A DNA stretch of 64,000 nucleotides from an uncultured Oscillospiraceae bacterium (GTDB taxonomy: Bacteria; Bacillota; Clostridia; Oscillospirales; Ruminococcaceae), in contig CAKSZX010000002.1 in NCBI GenBank assembly GCA_934526065.1, positions 62,001 through 126,000 of the forward strand, given 5' to 3'. The notes beneath the pieces were generated by a model, which did no database searches, was not told the DNA's origin, and saw only the letters and a list, made by a program, of their open reading frames with translations. Below, piece by piece: positions 9,033 through 16,868 of the stretch; position 1 is the first letter of the stretch; each line of letters starts with the position of its first letter. The translations under genes were made by a program, and so were the position numbers.

Positions 9033-9574
9033 AAGAATACTTAAAAAATGCCTCAAAAGAGATGAAAAACATTCACTCTTTGATAGGAGCCTCTCTTTTG
9101 GGAGCGCTAAATCCCATTATCGGTATGCTTACAATACATATAAATCAGTTTTTACAAATAGGTTTTTCGTCACTTACCCATGCGGTAACCGGCTATTTGT
9201 ACGGGCCTGTTTTGGCAATGTTTGCCGGTGGCATATTGGATATATTAAAATGGATAATTAAGCCCGATGGCCGGTTTTTTATCGGTTTTACAATAAACGA
9301 AATGTTGGACGGCCTTATTTTCGGTTTTGCACTTTACAAAAAGCCCGTAACGCTGAAAAGAGTTATAATTACAAGAGTGATAATAACATTTTTGATAAAT
9401 CTTACTTTGACCCCATTGTGGCTCTCAATAATGTATGGCAAAGCTTATAAAGTTATGGTGCCTTTGCGAATTTTCAAAAATTTGGCAATGATACCTATTG
9501 ATGTTATAATTCTCTACACATTGCTTAAATTCCGGGAGAAAAATATAAAGCCGAATTTACAAAATAAAAAGTGA
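9029..9574 (+). CDS. ECF transporter substrate-binding (S) subunit, folate-type
   Basis: This integral membrane S-component has about six hydrophobic segments. The pattern LGALNPIIGMLTIHINQFLQIGFSSL and GYLYGPVLAMFAGGILDIL followed by PDGRFFIGFTINEMLDGLIFG is that of the folate family (FolT). Such proteins bind a vitamin and dock on a shared EcfA/A'/T energy module, which is not in this window. It overlaps the previous gene by ATGA and is followed by a strong terminator, making it the last gene of the HIT-comEC-holA-rnmV operon. The folate specificity comes from family resemblance and is not proven. Confidence 0.82.
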   Translation: MKEYLKNASKEMKNIHSLIGASLLGALNPIIGMLTIHINQFLQIGFSSLTHAVTGYLYGPVLAMFAGGILDILKWIIKPDGRFFIGFTINEMLDGLIFGFALYKKPVTLKRVIITRVIITFLINLTLTPLWLSIMYGKAYKVMVPLRIFKNLAMIPIDVIILYTLLKFREKNIKPNLQNKK

Positions 9575-9581
9575 AAAAATA

Positions 9582-9619
9582 ACCTCTTACAAGACATTTG
9601 CCTTGTAAGAGGTGTTTTT
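9582..9619 (+). terminator. Bidirectional rho-independent terminator
   Basis: A perfect 12-bp stem (ACCTCTTACAAG / CTTGTAAGAGGT) with an 8-nt loop is flanked by T-rich sequence to the right and A-rich sequence to the left. It lies between convergent genes and probably serves both. Confidence 0.9.
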
Positions 9620-10589
9620 ATCCCAAATTTTTCCTGTCCTGGTCGCCGTCGGCCTTAAACATAGTAAAGCCCTGCCGGTCTGTTGTAAAGAAATAATAAT
9701 CTATATTTTTTTGCAAAAGGGGATTGAGATAATTCGGTATAATGTTTTCATCACCGTGTCTTTTCACAAATCCTGCGTCCTCACCTTTTACCCCAAAGCT
9801 GTACATATCACAGTACTCCCGTCCGCATTCCGCAATTAAATCGTCTATAAATCCGTTTAACAGAACAAAGTCCTCCGGTTTTCCTATGTAATCAACCAAA
9901 CGCAAAACCTTGCCCTCGTCGCTTTCGTTCACTCTAAACACAACAAGGCAGGGAACAGAACCGCCATCGTGCACACCGTAAACATCATATTTATAGTGTG
10001 GGTAGTTAAAATAGCGCTTGTTTATATACCAATAATCTTTCTGCGGTTTTAGGCCATGGGGGATTTCAAATACCGCTTTTACCCGGTTTATATCGGCAAA
10101 CTTTTCAAGCCAAACATCGGGCTTTTTTTTGCACCGGGGAATTATTTTATTATTTACAACCGCCATTTTGTAGTTAGCTAAGTCGGCAAGTCGATAGTAG
10201 TGGTCTAATTTATCCGGGTGGTAGCCCAAAAATGTATAAAAGACCATAGTGTTTTTGCGTATGTTATTACATGCCATAACATTTGCGCCGGTCAGCTCTT
10301 TCATCGCTCCCATAAGCTGTAAGCCTACACCGTTTGCGCCTTTTTTCCGGCACCAAATGGAAATCCAAATGTCGCTTTTTTCTCCTTCACTGCATTTGAT
10401 ATAGCCGCAAACCGCCAAAACTTCGCCGTTTTCCTGCCAAACATAAAAGTTTGTCATATCACCGTCAACATAATAGTAATTAAACAGCTCACGATTGTTT
10501 ACAAGTGGATGAACGCTGCCCCAATTTTCGTTTAAGAAATTTACCACAAGTTCTTTTTCGTAAAGGGGAACTCTTTTTATATTATTCAA
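9618..10589 (-). CDS. GNAT-fold acetyltransferase-like protein
   Basis: This 323-residue protein has an N-terminal GNAT-like region. It contains VLAVCGYIKC and SIWCRKKGANGVGLQLMGAM, where the acetyl-CoA binding loop is degenerate, then VFYTFLGY, a typical beta-strand 6/7 signature. The C-terminal half is unfamiliar. The start is a TTG with GGAGG eight nt upstream, and it overlaps the stop of the upstream dehydrogenase gene by 8 nt, so the two are coupled. As last gene of the FkbH-ACP-MaoC-SDR group, it may transfer an acyl group from the carrier protein to a sugar or amine. That is inference. Confidence 0.7.
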   Translation of the reverse strand: MNNIKRVPLYEKELVVNFLNENWGSVHPLVNNRELFNYYYVDGDMTNFYVWQENGEVLAVCGYIKCSEGEKSDIWISIWCRKKGANGVGLQLMGAMKELTGANVMACNNIRKNTMVFYTFLGYHPDKLDHYYRLADLANYKMAVVNNKIIPRCKKKPDVWLEKFADINRVKAVFEIPHGLKPQKDYWYINKRYFNYPHYKYDVYGVHDGGSVPCLVVFRVNESDEGKVLRLVDYIGKPEDFVLLNGFIDDLIAECGREYCDMYSFGVKGEDAGFVKRHGDENIIPNYLNPLLQKNIDYYFFTTDRQGFTMFKADGDQDRKNLG

Positions 10590-11313
10590 TAATGCTGCCT
10601 CCTGTAATCGGCAAATTAACTCCCGTTATAAATCTTGCTTCTTCGCTTAACAAAAATGCCATTGCGGGCACTACATCATCGGGTTTTGCGTTCCTTTTCA
10701 TAGGGTGGGCGGCTGCTGCGGCCTCAACAATAATATGGCTTGTTTCGCTTAAAAATTTTGTTTCAATCATACTTGGGCTTACGCTGTTTACGGTTATGCC
10801 GTTTGAAACATAGTCCGCCGCAAGGCTTTTCATAAGGCCTACAATGCCGTTTTTTGCAATAACATAAGCCGCCGTATTTTTAGGCGGGTTTGCCAAAACA
10901 TAGCTTGTTGCCATAAATAAAACCCTGCCGAATTTTGCCTTTGCCATTTTGGGCAAAATAACCTTGCAGATTTTAACGGCACTTAAAATTTGCACATTTA
11001 CATCGGCTAAAAAGCGCTCTTCATCAAAGTTTTTGAATTTTGTGTTTACAACCCTTAAAGCCGGCAAATGAACAAAGTGGGTTGGGATAACGCCGCTTTC
11101 GTCAAGCCGGGTTACAAATCTTTCTGTGTCCTCTGGGGTTGAAAGGTCAACGGAATAATAGTCAAAATCAATGTGATTTTCTCTGCAAAATCCCTCGATT
11201 TTTTCACTGCCGCCAAAACCCCGAAGAATAAATCTGTCACCGTTTTTGGCAACGGTTTTTATAAGTTCAAGACCTATGTCGCTGGTGGCTCCTGTTATTA
11301 AATATGTGTACAT
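10582..11313 (-). CDS. Short-chain dehydrogenase/reductase (FabG-like)
   Basis: This Rossmann-fold NAD(P)H oxidoreductase has TGATSDIG (from residue 7) as the cofactor loop, and the catalytic Ser137, Tyr150 and Lys154 in TSY and YVIAK. It ends with TGVNLPITGG, typical of FabG-like 3-ketoacyl reductases. I place the start at the ATG that overlaps the MaoC stop by one base (TAATG), with GGGGG upstream. An in-frame upstream extension would run into the MaoC gene. Together with the adjacent ACP and dehydratase it could reduce a beta-keto or related acyl-ACP. Length 243 residues, normal. Confidence 0.9.
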   Translation of the reverse strand: MYTYLITGATSDIGLELIKTVAKNGDRFILRGFGGSEKIEGFCRENHIDFDYYSVDLSTPEDTERFVTRLDESGVIPTHFVHLPALRVVNTKFKNFDEERFLADVNVQILSAVKICKVILPKMAKAKFGRVLFMATSYVLANPPKNTAAYVIAKNGIVGLMKSLAADYVSNGITVNSVSPSMIETKFLSETSHIIVEAAAAAHPMKRNAKPDDVVPAMAFLLSEEARFITGVNLPITGGSIIE

Positions 11314-11729
11314 TACCGGCGTACCCCCAGTTGAATATTTGCCTTGCAAACCTTTTTGCCGTCTTGGTTTGTGATTGTACCCTTTACGGTTACAACCTTA
11401 AATGTGTCATTTATTTCGGCTATTTTACCGCTTACTTTTAATATGTCCCCCGGATACACAGGGCTTGAAAACTTTGTTTCCACACTGTGCAAAAGGCAGT
11501 GTTCCCCGGGCAGATAAACCCCGGCAAGGGTAGAAAACATACTGCCAAACAGCATACCGTGGCACACCCTTGTTTTAAAGCCGTGTTCCTTGGCGTAGTC
11601 GGCGTTTACATGAATAGGGCTTACATCCCCGGTTATATCAATAAATTTATCCATCATTTCTTCGGTTATTGTAACCGTAAATTCTTCGCTCATACCGACG
11701 GAAAGATCGGCAAATTTGTAACTGTTCAT
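11313..11729 (-). CDS. MaoC-like (R)-hydratase / dehydratase
   Basis: This hotdog-fold enzyme acts on 3-hydroxyacyl thioesters. Residues 35-50 give the hydratase-2 motif D-x4-H (Asp35, His40) in GDVSPIHVNADYAKEHGF, followed by VCHGMLFGSMFS. At 138 residues it is a typical single-domain MaoC protein. The ATG has GAGG six nt before it. It has its own promoter behind the terminator of the ACP gene, so it may be transcribed separately from fkbH-ACP while still co-oriented. Its partner is the SDR gene, to which it is translationally coupled. Confidence 0.9.
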   Translation of the reverse strand: MNSYKFADLSVGMSEEFTVTITEEMMDKFIDITGDVSPIHVNADYAKEHGFKTRVCHGMLFGSMFSTLAGVYLPGEHCLLHSVETKFSSPVYPGDILKVSGKIAEINDTFKVVTVKGTITNQDGKKVCKANIQLGVRR

Positions 11730-11760
11730 TTTAACCTCGCAGTGTAAATTTTATATTAAA

Positions 11761-11789
11761 AGTATAGCATTTAATTTAAAAAAGTGCAA
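11761..11789 (-). promoter_or_regulatory. SigA-type promoter for the MaoC-SDR-GNAT operon
   Basis: On the minus strand a -35 TTGCAC, a 17-nt spacer and a -10 TATACT lie about 32 nt upstream of the MaoC start codon. Confidence 0.75.
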
Positions 11790-11815
11790 CAAAAAGGGCG
11801 GGTAAACCGCCCTTA
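11790..11815 (-). terminator. Terminator after the ACP gene
   Basis: An 8-bp GC-rich stem (AAGGGCGG / CCGCCCTT) with a 5-nt loop lies just below the ACP stop and is followed on the minus strand by a short T-run. It separates fkbH-ACP from MaoC-SDR-GNAT, perhaps only partly. Confidence 0.8.
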
Positions 11816-11822
11816 AAAGTTA

Positions 11823-12065
11823 TTAACCGATAAGTTTTGCAACCAAATCAACCATTTGGCCTACATTTTCAAGCTTGCTTACTTCCGCAAGAGGAATTTT
11901 GATACCGAATTCGTTTTCCATTGCAACAAGAAGATTGATTTGTTCAAGGCTGTCCCAGTCTTCAATATCCCGTGCGGTTGTGTTATCGTTGATTTCAATA
12001 TCTTCGTCATCAAAAATATCTCTGAAAATAACTGTCAATTTTTCATAAATAGCATCTCTTGTCAT
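11823..12065 (-). CDS. Acyl carrier protein
   Basis: This four-helix carrier holds acyl groups on phosphopantetheine. The attachment Ser39 lies in DWDSLEQINLL. The protein is acidic and 80 residues long. Its start lies 2 nt after the fkbH-like stop with AGAGG inside the end of that gene. The DSLEQ variant (in place of DSLDxVE) is characteristic of dedicated carriers paired with FkbH-type enzymes and not of the fatty-acid AcpP. It is likely the platform on which the cluster builds its product. Confidence 0.93.
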   Translation of the reverse strand: MTRDAIYEKLTVIFRDIFDDEDIEINDNTTARDIEDWDSLEQINLLVAMENEFGIKIPLAEVSKLENVGQMVDLVAKLIG

Positions 12066-12067
12066 TG

Positions 12068-13849
12068 TTAAACCTCTTTCATATCAATAACTTTATTTTT
12101 GTTTTCATAATTCCGGGTAACATCAAAAGTATACAACTTTTTCTCCGGAGAATCAAGCACGCATTTTAAGCCGATTTCCTCATACTGATTTTTAACCAAT
12201 GCATTTTTTGCAGTGGGCAGGTAAGCGGCCTCAATGGTTTTAATACCGCGTTTTTTACACTGCTCAACAAGATAATCGAATACCCGCAGTTCCAAATCAC
12301 GCTTTAAAACACGGCAGGACATAACCCAAAGGTCAATGTTGGCAACATCCCCGTTTACCGAGGCAATCATACAGGTGGTTATGCCGTTGTCGCCGAATTT
12401 GTCAATCAATTTAGCATAGCAGGAAATATATTTATCCTTATTGTTGATTACTTCATCAACCTCAGAGGTGGTATATCTTCTTGTTGTAAAGTTAAACTGA
12501 TTGGATTTATTGATAAGCTGTGTGATTCTCTCTATATGAGCCATGGAGAAACTGCCGATTTCACCTGTCATTTCAAGGCTTTTAAGATATGAGGCATAGT
12601 CGGCAAATTCTGCCATTGCAGCCCGTGCTTTTGCTCTTGTTTTGTACTGCTCGTTGCGCTTTTTGTCATCATCGGTAAATGTGGTTATTTCAAAATAGCC
12701 GGCACGATCAATAGCTTTGATGTATTCCTCCGGGCTTTTTACATCAGGCACCCGAATTTTAGGTAACTGCTGTTTTACGATTTCTCTTTCCGCAGGGTTG
12801 TCATCTATAAATACAAAGGCATCCTCGCCGATGTTCATATCCTTTATAATAGAGCTTATATTTACGCTCTTAGGGTTCCAGTTTGCCTTAAAGTAGAGGA
12901 AGTCCTCGTAATTTAAAGGTGCTTCGGTTCTCTTTGTAAAGCCCTGTTTTGCAATGTCTTCTTCGTTTTTGGACGAAACATTTAAAACAATGCCCAAGCT
13001 GCGCAAATTTTTAAGATAGCTTTGGAATTCGGTATAGCTCATTCCCGCAGGCTGTTCGTTGCCTATGGCAATGCCTTCAACACCGTCGTCGCCTATAATG
13101 CCGCCCCAAAGGGTGTTATCCAAATCGAGTATAACGCTCTTTTTGTTCTTGCCCAGTGTGGATTTAATAATCTTTGCGATTGAAAATGCCAAATCCGGGA
13201 TTTTGTCAACGGCGCAGGCGTATTTATAAAGATACCAGTTTTCAAGGCTGAACCAGTTGTCAAGGCCTATAAGTCCGGACAGATAATTTATATCGTTGAG
13301 GTACAAATTTTGCTTTCCGGCTATGTAGTCCCGTATTTTTATGTTTAGCTTTGTGACAAAATTTACAACACCTTGTGGCACAACTGCGTCTTTGGAGCCG
13401 AACATACGATAAAATGGCATTTCAAAGTTGTTTACGATAACAACAGCGCCAAAACTTAAAGCCTTTTCACAAACTGCCCGGTAGCGGTTAAACTCATTTT
13501 CCAGCTTTTGCTTTACATCTTCATCGGAATCTTCAGGGGTAGGCAAGTCTTTGATATTTTTTATTGAAGTGTGAATGTAAATATAATCGGGGGCAAAATT
13601 TTTCAATGTGCCGTCATCAAACATCAACTCTTCAAAATACCTATTGTATCCGCCGATTAAAAATTCCGGCTTGATGTCATAGTCAAGTAAGAACAGTTCA
13701 AGTATATTTTTTATTTCTCCGATTGTGGAACCACTTAAAATTGCAATTTTTTTATCAATGAACTTTTCTTTTTGCAAAAGTTCTTTTTTTATGCTTTTCT
13801 TTTTTTGCAATATGTAAGCATTGTCAAAAGGATAACTTAATACAGACAT
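12068..13849 (-). CDS. FkbH-like HAD-IIIC enzyme (acyl-ACP loading)
   Basis: FkbH-family proteins take 1,3-bisphosphoglycerate and load a glyceryl unit on an ACP, with loss of phosphate. This 593-residue protein has an N-terminal SGNH-like part (ILSGSTIGEI at ~37-46), the HAD motif LDLDNTLWGG with Asp242 and Asp244, the downstream FIDDNPAERE motif, and a C-terminal GNAT-like domain (~430-590) with ITQLINKSNQFNFTTRRY. It has its own promoter and an AAGGAG site. Substrates other than glycerate are possible, as distant relatives act in sugar-acylation clusters. Its immediate partner is the ACP gene. Confidence 0.9.
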   Translation of the reverse strand: MSVLSYPFDNAYILQKKKSIKKELLQKEKFIDKKIAILSGSTIGEIKNILELFLLDYDIKPEFLIGGYNRYFEELMFDDGTLKNFAPDYIYIHTSIKNIKDLPTPEDSDEDVKQKLENEFNRYRAVCEKALSFGAVVIVNNFEMPFYRMFGSKDAVVPQGVVNFVTKLNIKIRDYIAGKQNLYLNDINYLSGLIGLDNWFSLENWYLYKYACAVDKIPDLAFSIAKIIKSTLGKNKKSVILDLDNTLWGGIIGDDGVEGIAIGNEQPAGMSYTEFQSYLKNLRSLGIVLNVSSKNEEDIAKQGFTKRTEAPLNYEDFLYFKANWNPKSVNISSIIKDMNIGEDAFVFIDDNPAEREIVKQQLPKIRVPDVKSPEEYIKAIDRAGYFEITTFTDDDKKRNEQYKTRAKARAAMAEFADYASYLKSLEMTGEIGSFSMAHIERITQLINKSNQFNFTTRRYTTSEVDEVINNKDKYISCYAKLIDKFGDNGITTCMIASVNGDVANIDLWVMSCRVLKRDLELRVFDYLVEQCKKRGIKTIEAAYLPTAKNALVKNQYEEIGLKCVLDSPEKKLYTFDVTRNYENKNKVIDMKEV

Positions 13850-13878
13850 ATTTTAATCTCCTTATATTCATTAGTCAT

Positions 13879-13907
13879 AGTATAGCACATATGCGAATTT
13901 TGGGCAA
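13879..13907 (-). promoter_or_regulatory. SigA-type promoter for the fkbH-like gene
   Basis: On the minus strand: -35 TTGCCC, 17-nt spacer, -10 TATACT, about 30 nt upstream of the start codon. Confidence 0.7.
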
Positions 13908-13941
13908 CCGATAAAGTTTTAAATATTCTTTAATAAACTGT

Positions 13942-13996
13942 AAAAAATAATGGCAAAAGGCAAATTTTACCCTTTGCAACCCTTTTGTCATTATTT
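13942..13996 (-). terminator. Terminator after the BofC-like gene
   Basis: A long stem, AATAATGACAAAAGG / CCTTTTGCCATTATT on the minus strand with one mismatch, has a 20-nt internal loop that can itself pair, and is followed by a T-run. A-rich sequence on the other side makes it possibly bidirectional. Confidence 0.75.
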
Positions 13997-14045
13997 TATT
14001 GTTGAAATTTAATAAATTTAAAAGTATAATAGTACTTGATAAAAA

Positions 14046-14345
14046 TTACAGACCCAGGTCTTCCAGGGTTTTTCGCAAATCGTAATCATCTTGGATGGAT
14101 ATACCTTTTCTCAGTAATTCTATATCGTTTTCCGGCAAGAGGTGTACATATATATCGTAAACTTCTGTCGGTTCCCGGCAGCCTTGTGTGTAAACGGCAA
14201 CTTTGCCGCCGTATTCCTTTACGGTGTACATGGGCTTTGTATCGGTATTGGCGTATTCGGCGCTTTCAATCGTCATAAGATATATACCGGCACAAATCGC
14301 CGCAGAGCATAAAACAAGCCAAAGGGAAATCAGTATTTTTTTCAT
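14046..14345 (-). CDS. BofC C-terminal domain-like small exported protein
   Basis: This 99-residue protein begins with a signal-anchor (MKKILISLWLVLCSAAICAGIYL). Its extracytoplasmic part YTVKEYGGKVAVYTQG...PTEVYDIYVHLLPENDIELLRKGI matches the small BofC-like domain common in Clostridia. The Bacillus BofC protein modulates pro-SigK processing, but these short relatives are uncharacterised. The start is the ATG with GAGGTG seven nt upstream; a GTG five codons earlier would place that site inside the gene. It is divergent from pbp1A. Confidence 0.72.
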   Translation of the reverse strand: MKKILISLWLVLCSAAICAGIYLMTIESAEYANTDTKPMYTVKEYGGKVAVYTQGCREPTEVYDIYVHLLPENDIELLRKGISIQDDYDLRKTLEDLGL

Positions 14346-14408
14346 ATACAGGCACCTCACTGCTTTTAGTCTTGCCGAATATGATAAATAAATACAACAA
14401 ATTTAAAA

Positions 14409-14456
14409 AAATAAGGCAACAGGCCGCAAGTCGGCGTTGCCCGGGGCAACATTGCG
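14409..14456 (+). other. Overlapping inverted repeats between bofC-like gene and PBP1A
   Basis: GGCAAC-AG-GCCG / CGGC-GTTGCC (14413-14439) forms one hairpin. Its 3' arm GTTGCC also pairs with the next GGCAAC (14443-14448), and TTGCGCAA follows. The two hairpins are mutually exclusive. No T-run follows, so it is not an ordinary terminator. The rest of the 168-nt intergenic region shows only AT-rich sequence. Confidence 0.4.
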
Positions 14457-14513
14457 CAATACTTATACCGTACAGTGTAAATCTTGTTGCAATGCCGTAA
14501 ATAAAGATAAGGA

Positions 14514-16739
14514 GTGATGATTATTAAAACATATAATGGGTCATCAAAAACCGCTGTCGACAAAAAGACCGGCACAAACGGCACAAAGCCTGCCGGTAGC
14601 AAAAAGACATCAAAACTCACACGGAAAAAAGTTCTTACGGCAATAGGCTATCTTTTGTGTGCCGGCGTTATGGTGGGCAGCGTGCTTATGGTTGTGGTTT
14701 GTATGTACCTTGTTAACGTTACAAAAAATGACGAGGACATGCTCAACCTTACAAATTTAAAGCTCAGCTTCACCAGCGTTATTTATTACCAAGATCAGGA
14801 CACAGGGGAGTATAAGGAATATCAGCGCCTCGACGATGTTGAAAACCGTATTTGGGTAAATCTTGACGATATGCCGGATAATATCAAGAATGCTTTTATA
14901 GCGGTAGAGGACAGAAATTTCTATAATCACCACGGTGTAAACTTTTTAAGAACTTTTGCCGCAATGATTAACGAGTACACGCCGCTTAAAGTGTTTGGCA
15001 GCAAGCAGGGCGCATCGACCATTACCCAACAGCTTGTAAAAAACCTTACAAACGATAAATCGGGCAGTGGCGTAAGCGGCGCTATGCGTAAGGCAAGAGA
15101 AATTTTCCGTGCTTATATACTTGAAAAACAGTATTCCAAGGACGAAATCTTGGAGGCTTACCTTAACACAATAGGCCTTGGCAACAATAACTGGGCCGGC
15201 GTACAAGTTGCCGCAAATAACTATTTCGGCAAAGATGTAAAGGATTTAACTTTGGCGGAATGTGCTTCAATAGCGGTAATCACAAAAAATCCGTCCCAAT
15301 ACAATCCGATAGACAACCCTGACGCAAACATTGAGAGAAGAAATTATGCTCTTCAAAGTATGCTTGATCGGGGTATGATAAGTGAGGAGGATTACAACCG
15401 GGCGGTGGCCGAGGAATTGCACCTTGACCAGAGTATTCACGAAAGCAGTACCGTTTACAGTTACTTTACGGATATGGTAATCGACCGGGTTGTCTCCGAC
15501 CTTATGACAGAATACGATATGACCCGCAGTGAGGCGACTTATTATCTGTACAACAGCGGCTTGAAGATTTATTCAACGGTAAATCCTACGGTTCAGTCCG
15601 CAATGGAAGATGTAATGTCCAATAAGGATGGCATATATCCCACAACTGTGAACACGAAAACAAATAAGGACGGCACCACAACGGAACAGACCCCACAGGC
15701 CGCTATGATAAGCCTTGACTACAACGGCGGTATTGTTGCTGTTGTAGGCGGTTTAGGCGAAAAGACAGAGAGCCGTGTGCTCAATCGTGCCGTTGACTCC
15801 GTAAGACAGACAGGTTCTACCATGAAACCTATCGGCGCTTATGCTTTGGCTATCGAGTATCAGTATCTCAACTATTCATCGGGCTTATATGACGATTATG
15901 TATTTATGATGCCGGACGAGGATCACCCCGGTCAGCTTAAAGAATGGCCGAGAAACTATGTAGGCGCAGGTATTTACTCACAGGTTGCAGTTCCTCTTGT
16001 GCACGCTGTTAAGCGTTCTCTTAACACCTGTGCGGTAAGAGCCTTGAAGATGGTAGGCGTTGATGCCTCCTATGACTTCCTTGTAAATTCACTGCATATC
16101 ACATCACTTACTGAGGATGATAAGGACTACGGACCGCTTGCTTTGGGCTCCATGACCCACGGCATTTCACCACTTGAAATGGCTGCGGCCTACGCTATCT
16201 TCGGCAACGGCGGCAAGTACACTACACCTCACTGCTATACAACGGTGGAAGATTCTTCCGGAGAGATTATTCTTGAAAAGAAGGTAAACAGTGTACAAGC
16301 AATTTCTTCACAGACTGCTTATATTATGAACCGTGTTATGACACAGGTTTTGAACAGTGCCGACGGCAGAGGTACAGGTCAAGGACTTGCCACAAACCGT
16401 ATGGAATCACTGGGTAAGACAGGTACGACATCAGATGATAAGGACCACTGGTTTATAGGCTTAACGCCGTATTATGTAACAGCCTCATGGCTTGGATATG
16501 ATGACCCTGCTACATTGACGGTAAGACATTATGCCACACACCCACCGACGGTTGCATGGCGCAAGGTTATGAACGTATCTCAACGGGATCTTGAATATAA
16601 GAGCTTTGATGTGCCGAACGGTATTGTTGTACAAGATTTCTGCGTCGACACAGGTATGTTGGCAAATGCCAACTGCCCGACAAGGGAAAAAGGCTACTAT
16701 ACAGAAGACAATATGCCTGATGTATGTCAGTCCCACTGA
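14514..16739 (+). CDS. Class A penicillin-binding protein 1A (bifunctional)
   Basis: This enzyme polymerises and cross-links peptidoglycan at the outer face of the membrane. A basic cytoplasmic tail (Lys/Thr-rich, ~1-40) and one membrane helix (~43-65) lead to a GT51 glycosyltransferase domain with EDRNFYNHHG (Glu132) and GASTITQQLVKN. The transpeptidase domain has SxxK at Ser435 (TGSTMKP), SLNT and KTGTTSDDKDHW (Lys635). At 741 residues it is standard. The GTG of the called start overlaps the AAGGAG site, so the ATG one codon later, or a slightly later start, is plausible. It ends at a strong terminator facing the pyruvate kinase gene. Confidence 0.95.
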   Translation: MMIIKTYNGSSKTAVDKKTGTNGTKPAGSKKTSKLTRKKVLTAIGYLLCAGVMVGSVLMVVVCMYLVNVTKNDEDMLNLTNLKLSFTSVIYYQDQDTGEYKEYQRLDDVENRIWVNLDDMPDNIKNAFIAVEDRNFYNHHGVNFLRTFAAMINEYTPLKVFGSKQGASTITQQLVKNLTNDKSGSGVSGAMRKAREIFRAYILEKQYSKDEILEAYLNTIGLGNNNWAGVQVAANNYFGKDVKDLTLAECASIAVITKNPSQYNPIDNPDANIERRNYALQSMLDRGMISEEDYNRAVAEELHLDQSIHESSTVYSYFTDMVIDRVVSDLMTEYDMTRSEATYYLYNSGLKIYSTVNPTVQSAMEDVMSNKDGIYPTTVNTKTNKDGTTTEQTPQAAMISLDYNGGIVAVVGGLGEKTESRVLNRAVDSVRQTGSTMKPIGAYALAIEYQYLNYSSGLYDDYVFMMPDEDHPGQLKEWPRNYVGAGIYSQVAVPLVHAVKRSLNTCAVRALKMVGVDASYDFLVNSLHITSLTEDDKDYGPLALGSMTHGISPLEMAAAYAIFGNGGKYTTPHCYTTVEDSSGEIILEKKVNSVQAISSQTAYIMNRVMTQVLNSADGRGTGQGLATNRMESLGKTGTTSDDKDHWFIGLTPYYVTASWLGYDDPATLTVRHYATHPPTVAWRKVMNVSQRDLEYKSFDVPNGIVVQDFCVDTGMLANANCPTREKGYYTEDNMPDVCQSH

Positions 16740-16752
16740 TAAAAATTAAGAC

Positions 16753-16783
16753 AAAAGGCACTCTGAAAAGAGTGCCTTTTAGT
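16753..16783 (+). terminator. Rho-independent terminator after PBP1A
   Basis: A 12-bp stem (AAAAGGCACTCT / AGAGTGCCTTTT) with a GAAA loop; T and A tracts on both sides make it bidirectional. Confidence 0.92.
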
Positions 16784-16814
16784 TTAAATCAGTTAAAATT
16801 CGTATAAGACATAC

Positions 16815-16843
16815 AAAATCCCCCGGGTTTAAAATCCGGGGGA
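16815..16843 (-). terminator. Terminator after pyruvate kinase
   Basis: On the minus strand TCCCCCGG / CCGGGGGA pairs around a 9-nt AT-rich loop and is followed by TTTTG. Confidence 0.85.
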
Positions 16844-16868
16844 TAAATTTTGCTTGTGATATTAACTA

